Assembly: GCA_040265175.1 (NCBI GenBank)
Contig: JBDQGY010000140.1
Coordinates: 1-11,757, forward strand
Direction: 5' to 3'
DNA: 11,757 nucleotides
Source of the DNA: JAAZXR01 sp040265175
GTDB lineage: Bacteria; Myxococcota_A; Polyangia; Nannocystales; Nannocystaceae
The position numbers and the translations under genes were made by a program. This document shows, piece by piece, positions 8,821 to 11,757 of the stretch (position 1 is the first letter of the stretch; every line of letters begins with the position of its first letter). The notes under the pieces are model-generated. The model worked only from the letters and a program-made list of their open reading frames with translations, searched no databases and was not told where the DNA came from.

Positions 8821-10295
8821 GAGATCTCGGGGCGGCGCTCCGATAGTCCTGGCTGCCGGAGCAGCTCGAGGAGCGCCTCGATCTCCCGCGCGTGGGTGCG
8901 GAAGCTGAGGATGCAGGCGCGCACGGTGAGACGAGGGCCTTCTGGGGTCGGCAACCGGGTAGTCGACAAGAACACCTGCCCCGATTCGTTGATGTGGTCC
9001 AGCAAGGCGGTGGTTCGCCGGTCGGTCTCTTCCTGCGTCTCGCCTTCACGTGGCGGTCGGCGAAAAGTGACGGTGCTGAGCTGGGGCGCTCCACACACCT
9101 CAAGATCGGCTCCCTCCTCTTGCAGCCGTCGCGCGCCCTTCCACAACATCTCGGCGAGCACCAGTTTTTCAGAGAGCGCGTCTCGAAATTGTTTCGCCCC
9201 ATGGAGCATCAACGGGAGCCAGATGCGCAGGCCCCGAAAGTCGCGGCTGAGTTCGGGTCCGTACTCGGTTGGGCTCGGGATCCGCTGGTCATCTCCGTGC
9301 TTGAAGTCTTCAAGGTATTCCGCTGATTCGCGGTGGGCCTCTCTCAGGTGCCGTCCCTCTCGCACCAGCAAGCAGCCAGTGCCGTAGGGGAGAAACATCC
9401 CCTTGTGGGGATCGAAGACGATGGAGTCGGCGCGCTCGATCCCAGCGAGCCTGCGCTTGCCCTCATGGCTTAAGACGAAGGCGCCGCCATAAGCGCCGTC
9501 GACGTGCAGCCAGAGATCGTGATTGGAGCACACATCGGAGAGCTCATTCAGGGGGTCGATCGCGCCCGTGTTCGTAGTCCCCGCGGAAGCGAGGACTAGG
9601 AACGGGAGGCGCCCCTTGGCTCGATCCTCGCGGACCATCGCCGTGAGCGCGACGGGGTCCATCCTCATTTCTGCGTCGACGGGGACCGTGCGCACGCCGC
9701 TTCGTGGGATGCCAGCCAGGGTTACGCTCCGCTCGACGCTGTGATGAACTTGAGAGGAGGTGTAGACGGTCACGGTCCTCAGGTCCGTCGCTTCGCTCAG
9801 TTTCGCGGCTCGCGCTGTCACCACCGCGTTAAAATTGGCCATGGAACCACCGCTGGTGAGCAAGCCGCGGGCCGCTGTGCCGTAACCGAACTCCGCTGCC
9901 AGCCACGACAACACATCTGCCTCGAGTCGGCAGAACAATGGGGCCGCGGAGGCGAGCCCGGTGAATCGGTTGACGGTGTCGCTGAAAAGATCTGCGAAGG
10001 CGGAGGCGACGAGGCCGCCGCCGGGGACGTACGCGAGATAGCCCGCGCCCGAGGTGGGTAAGCTCGCCTCAATTCCCTGTCGGAGGACATCTTGAATCTT
10101 TGCGAGCCCTCCGTCGATCGGGTCGTCGGAGATCGGGAGTTGAAGCGCACGAGCGCGCTCAAACGACCTCGCCTCGCCGAGGCCGCCGGTGCGCTGGGCG
10201 TCGAGCATGGAGAGGTGCTCGTCGACAAGTTGCAAGATCGCGCGCGAGAGGTCTCCCCGCTCCGCGTGGGAGAGGTCAAGCTGTGGAGGCTGCAT
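8817..10295 (-). CDS. Group II PLP-dependent decarboxylase (aromatic-amino-acid/glutamate/diaminobutyrate decarboxylase superfamily), substrate unknown
   Basis: 492 residues, the usual length for this fold-type I family, no signal peptide. Seen: LAYVPGGGLVASAFADL (87-103); LLTSGGSMANFNAVVTARA (145-163), the cofactor phosphate loop; SSQVHHSVERS (180-190) with probable PLP-stacking His184; HVDGAYGG (264-271) with Asp266 for the pyridine nitrogen; and DPHKGMFLPYGTGCLLV (295-311) with the PLP lysine Lys298. Typical decarboxylases have HVDAAYGG and a Trp after the lysine (HKW), so this belongs to an off-centre branch. Its substrate (aromatic amino acid, Glu, Asp, diaminobutyrate or other) cannot be assigned by eye, and a non-decarboxylating reaction is not excluded. 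Start: ATG at 10295, or GTG at 10307 four codons earlier; neither has a Shine-Dalgarno. It is first of a two-gene unit, its stop overlapping the receptor start, and is divergent from the response regulator gene. Confidence 0.88.
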   Translation of the reverse strand: MQPPQLDLSHAERGDLSRAILQLVDEHLSMLDAQRTGGLGEARSFERARALQLPISDDPIDGGLAKIQDVLRQGIEASLPTSGAGYLAYVPGGGLVASAFADLFSDTVNRFTGLASAAPLFCRLEADVLSWLAAEFGYGTAARGLLTSGGSMANFNAVVTARAAKLSEATDLRTVTVYTSSQVHHSVERSVTLAGIPRSGVRTVPVDAEMRMDPVALTAMVREDRAKGRLPFLVLASAGTTNTGAIDPLNELSDVCSNHDLWLHVDGAYGGAFVLSHEGKRRLAGIERADSIVFDPHKGMFLPYGTGCLLVREGRHLREAHRESAEYLEDFKHGDDQRIPSPTEYGPELSRDFRGLRIWLPLMLHGAKQFRDALSEKLVLAEMLWKGARRLQEEGADLEVCGAPQLSTVTFRRPPREGETQEETDRRTTALLDHINESGQVFLSTTRLPTPEGPRLTVRACILSFRTHAREIEALLELLRQPGLSERRPEIS

Positions 10296-10350
10296 CACTA
10301 CGGGCACGATACCAGCGATTCATCATTGAAATCGTTCGGTGTTGTGTGTT

Positions 10351-10379
10351 CCCATACACGCGCGTTCTTAGGATCGCAA
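10351..10379 (-). promoter_or_regulatory. Weak candidate sigma-70-like promoter for the decarboxylase/receptor unit
   Basis: On the minus strand TTGCGA (10379-10374) is followed after 17 bp by TATGGG (10356-10351), with a TG just before it. Both boxes are imperfect matches, and the -35 box would overlap the leader of the divergent response-regulator gene. This is the best pair I see in this short gap. Confidence 0.2.
10370..10373 (+). promoter_or_regulatory. Ribosome binding site of the response regulator gene
   Basis: AGGA lies 8 nt before the ATG at 10382, supporting this start over the second ATG at 10385 and over the longer open frame that reaches back to 10100 inside the antisense decarboxylase gene. 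Confidence 0.5.
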
Positions 10380-10381
10380 AG

Positions 10382-10795
10382 ATGATGACCACCTCTCCGT
10401 CACCTCGGATTCTACTCATCGACGATGACGAGTTGATTCGTGACGTCTTCACCATGATGTTGGCACGACGGTTCGAGGTCGACAGCGCCGCGACGGGCGA
10501 GGAGGCCCTCCAGCGAATCACGGAGGGGGGTCCGTACGCGGTGATCGTGTGTGATCTTCAGCTCCCGGACATGGATGGTCGCGCGATCTATGAGCTGCAA
10601 GGGGAGGCCGGACGGTCTGACATACAGGATAAAATGGTGTTTTGTACCGGCGGGAGCTCGGAGAGCCGGCTCTCCGAATTCCTCATCGAGTTAGGGGAGG
10701 AGCGGGTGATCCATAAGCCGTGTCGGGCGGATGAACTCTTCGCCGCGATCGAACGCAGATTCGCATCATTTGAGGATGATAACGCCGCGGGGTGA
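10382..10795 (+). CDS. Stand-alone receiver-domain response regulator (CheY-like)
   Basis: 137 residues, one complete receiver domain with no output domain. The acidic pocket is in LLIDDDE (Asp14-Asp15), the phospho-acceptor is Asp58 in VCDLQLPDMDG, the switch Thr89 is in FCTGG, and the conserved Lys112 is in HKP. All phosphotransfer residues are present, so it should accept phosphate from a histidine kinase. The TGGSSESRLSEF stretch followed by HKPC resembles receivers found in hybrid kinases and in single-domain regulators common in myxobacteria. It would act through protein contacts rather than by binding DNA. No partner kinase is in the window, so the pathway is unknown. It is divergent from the decarboxylase gene and converges on the amidohydrolase gene with an 18-bp gap. 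Confidence 0.9.
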   Translation: MMTTSPSPRILLIDDDELIRDVFTMMLARRFEVDSAATGEEALQRITEGGPYAVIVCDLQLPDMDGRAIYELQGEAGRSDIQDKMVFCTGGSSESRLSEFLIELGEERVIHKPCRADELFAAIERRFASFEDDNAAG

Positions 10796-10813
10796 GGCGC
10801 TCGCGGGCTGCCG

Positions 10814-11757
10814 TCATTGTGCGCGAAGCCGCTGAAGGTAGCGGTCGCGCAATTCCGATTGTCGGGAGATCAGCGGGATCTTGGCGCCGCGAATGATCAC
10901 CGCCTCTGGCCAGCTTGAGAGCTCCAAGGGATCGCCCGACCACACGACGAGGTTGGCGATCTTTCCTGCGTGCAAGGAGCCGTGGGATTCCTGCATCCCG
11001 TAGGCCTCTGCGATGACCTGGGTCACCGCGGCGATGGCGGCATCTCGCGGAAGCCCGTAGGACGCGGCGATCCCCGCCTCTTGCCGGGCGTTCCGGACGT
11101 TGTGTGTGTCGCCGAGGACGGCGATACCGACCTTCACGCCCGCCTCGTGGAGGAGCGCGGCGTTTTCGAGGCGGCTACCGAGGGACTCAAAACTCTGCGG
11201 CAGGTTCGAAGAGGGCTGCACCACGACGATGACGCCAGCTGCCGCGAGCACGTCTCGCACCTTCCAGGCTTCGGCGCCCCCGAGCAGGACGAGCTCAAGA
11301 TCGAACTCCTTTGCGAGCGCGACGGCGGCGAGCAGGTCGCTCGCGCGGTTGGCGGTCAAGGTCAAGGGGATCTTGCCATCGAGAACTGGGAAGAGGGCCT
11401 CAAGGTCAGCCGCGTCGGCGGCGAGATCGCGAAGCTGCCGGCGCTCGTATGCGCTGCCGCGGCTACGGAGCACGCGCGCGTCTTGGAGGGTTTTTCGAAG
11501 CGAGGCGATCGTCGCCGCTCTTGAGCCTGCGACCGTTTGGCCGAGGCGGCCATCGACGGCGACGCTCGGGGCGAAGACGATGTCTTCGTGTGCGCCTTGG
11601 AGCAGATCGATCCACGCCACCTGACCGGAGAGCAGGCCCCCCGAGGGAGCCACAGCCGCAGAGGTGACCCCCTCGACGGCTTGAATTTGGAGCAGGCTGG
11701 AATCCGCATTGATAGCCGAGGAAGGTCGGTAACCGGCTCTTACGAGGGATTCGTCAC
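10814..11757 (-). CDS. Amidohydrolase-family protein, C-terminal 313 residues (5' end outside the window)
   Basis: The frame is open to the right edge; the in-window part begins DESLVRAGYRPSSAINADSS and continues to TGA at 10814. A GTG at 11653 starts nothing of its own: EGVTSAAVAP runs through it, as expected inside this family. Seen: SGGLLSGQVAWIDLL, a TIM-barrel segment PLTLTANRASDLLAA, LVLLGGAEAWKV, SRLENAALLHEAGVKVGIAV, GDTHNVRNARQEAG, and the composite C-terminal beta-sandwich end GSLHAGKIANLVVWSGDPLEL, which is typical of imidazolonepropionase-like amidohydrolases. These usually hydrolyse C-N bonds in cyclic amides or dipeptides using one or two metal ions. Positions where many relatives have metal-binding His (HAN, EAH) carry Thr-Ala-Asn and Glu-Ala-Trp here. 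The HxH motif and any signal peptide would lie to the right of the window. Substrate unknown. Confidence 0.85.
   Translation of the reverse strand, partial: DESLVRAGYRPSSAINADSSLLQIQAVEGVTSAAVAPSGGLLSGQVAWIDLLQGAHEDIVFAPSVAVDGRLGQTVAGSRAATIASLRKTLQDARVLRSRGSAYERRQLRDLAADAADLEALFPVLDGKIPLTLTANRASDLLAAVALAKEFDLELVLLGGAEAWKVRDVLAAAGVIVVVQPSSNLPQSFESLGSRLENAALLHEAGVKVGIAVLGDTHNVRNARQEAGIAASYGLPRDAAIAAVTQVIAEAYGMQESHGSLHAGKIANLVVWSGDPLELSSWPEAVIIRGAKIPLISRQSELRDRYLQRLRAQ

Noticed and set aside
8215..9387. 390-codon plus-strand open frame crossing the receptor/decarboxylase junction
   Set aside because: Very Arg-rich, no domain, antisense to two genes with strong family motifs.
10814..11653. A complete short amidohydrolase starting at the GTG at 11653
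   Set aside because: The same frame stays open to the right edge, and the codons upstream (including EGVTSAAV) match the family, so the gene is cut by the window rather than short.

Overview
The window is a GC-rich stretch of ordinary bacterial chromosome. It is densely coded, mostly by single genes or two-gene units on both strands. I see no transposase, integrase, tRNA, rRNA, CRISPR array or prophage gene. The gene set is Gram-negative: a TonB-dependent outer-membrane receptor, an RND efflux adaptor lipoprotein, a YcbK/MepK-like murein peptidase and a biosynthetic arginine decarboxylase. The receptor carries an N-terminal TonB-like domain plus a carboxypeptidase-regulatory-like domain. That layout, the small signal-peptide/two-helix protein of unknown function and the GC-rich codon use suggest a myxobacterium-like (Myxococcota, former Deltaproteobacteria) host. 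This placement is inference from style, not from a marker gene.

Layout, left to right. (1) On the minus strand, ettA (ABC-F translation factor, 392-2095) is followed after 36 bp by the start of an RND-type membrane-fusion lipoprotein that runs off the left edge (1-355). (2) A 464-bp gap without a convincing gene separates ettA from a divergent small protein of unknown function (2560-3120). (3) That gene converges on a minus-strand M15-family (DUF882) murein endopeptidase (3141-3815). (4) The peptidase is divergent, across only 64 bp, from speA (3880-5889). (5) speA converges on a minus-strand pair: a group II PLP-dependent decarboxylase (8817-10295) whose TGA stop overlaps the ATG of the large TonB-dependent receptor (5950-8820). 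(6) Divergent from the decarboxylase is a stand-alone receiver-domain response regulator (10382-10795). (7) That gene converges on the C-terminal part of an amidohydrolase-family protein which runs off the right edge (10814-11757).

Most of the genes look like housekeeping or common accessory functions. The part most worth a second look is the translationally coupled decarboxylase/receptor pair. Its decarboxylase has an unusual active-site Lys motif, and its receptor carries a TonB C-terminal-like domain at its own N-terminus. With speA next door, two unrelated PLP decarboxylases sit within about 6.5 kb. An amine-linked uptake or signalling role is possible but unproven. I found no clear evidence of a wholly new system.
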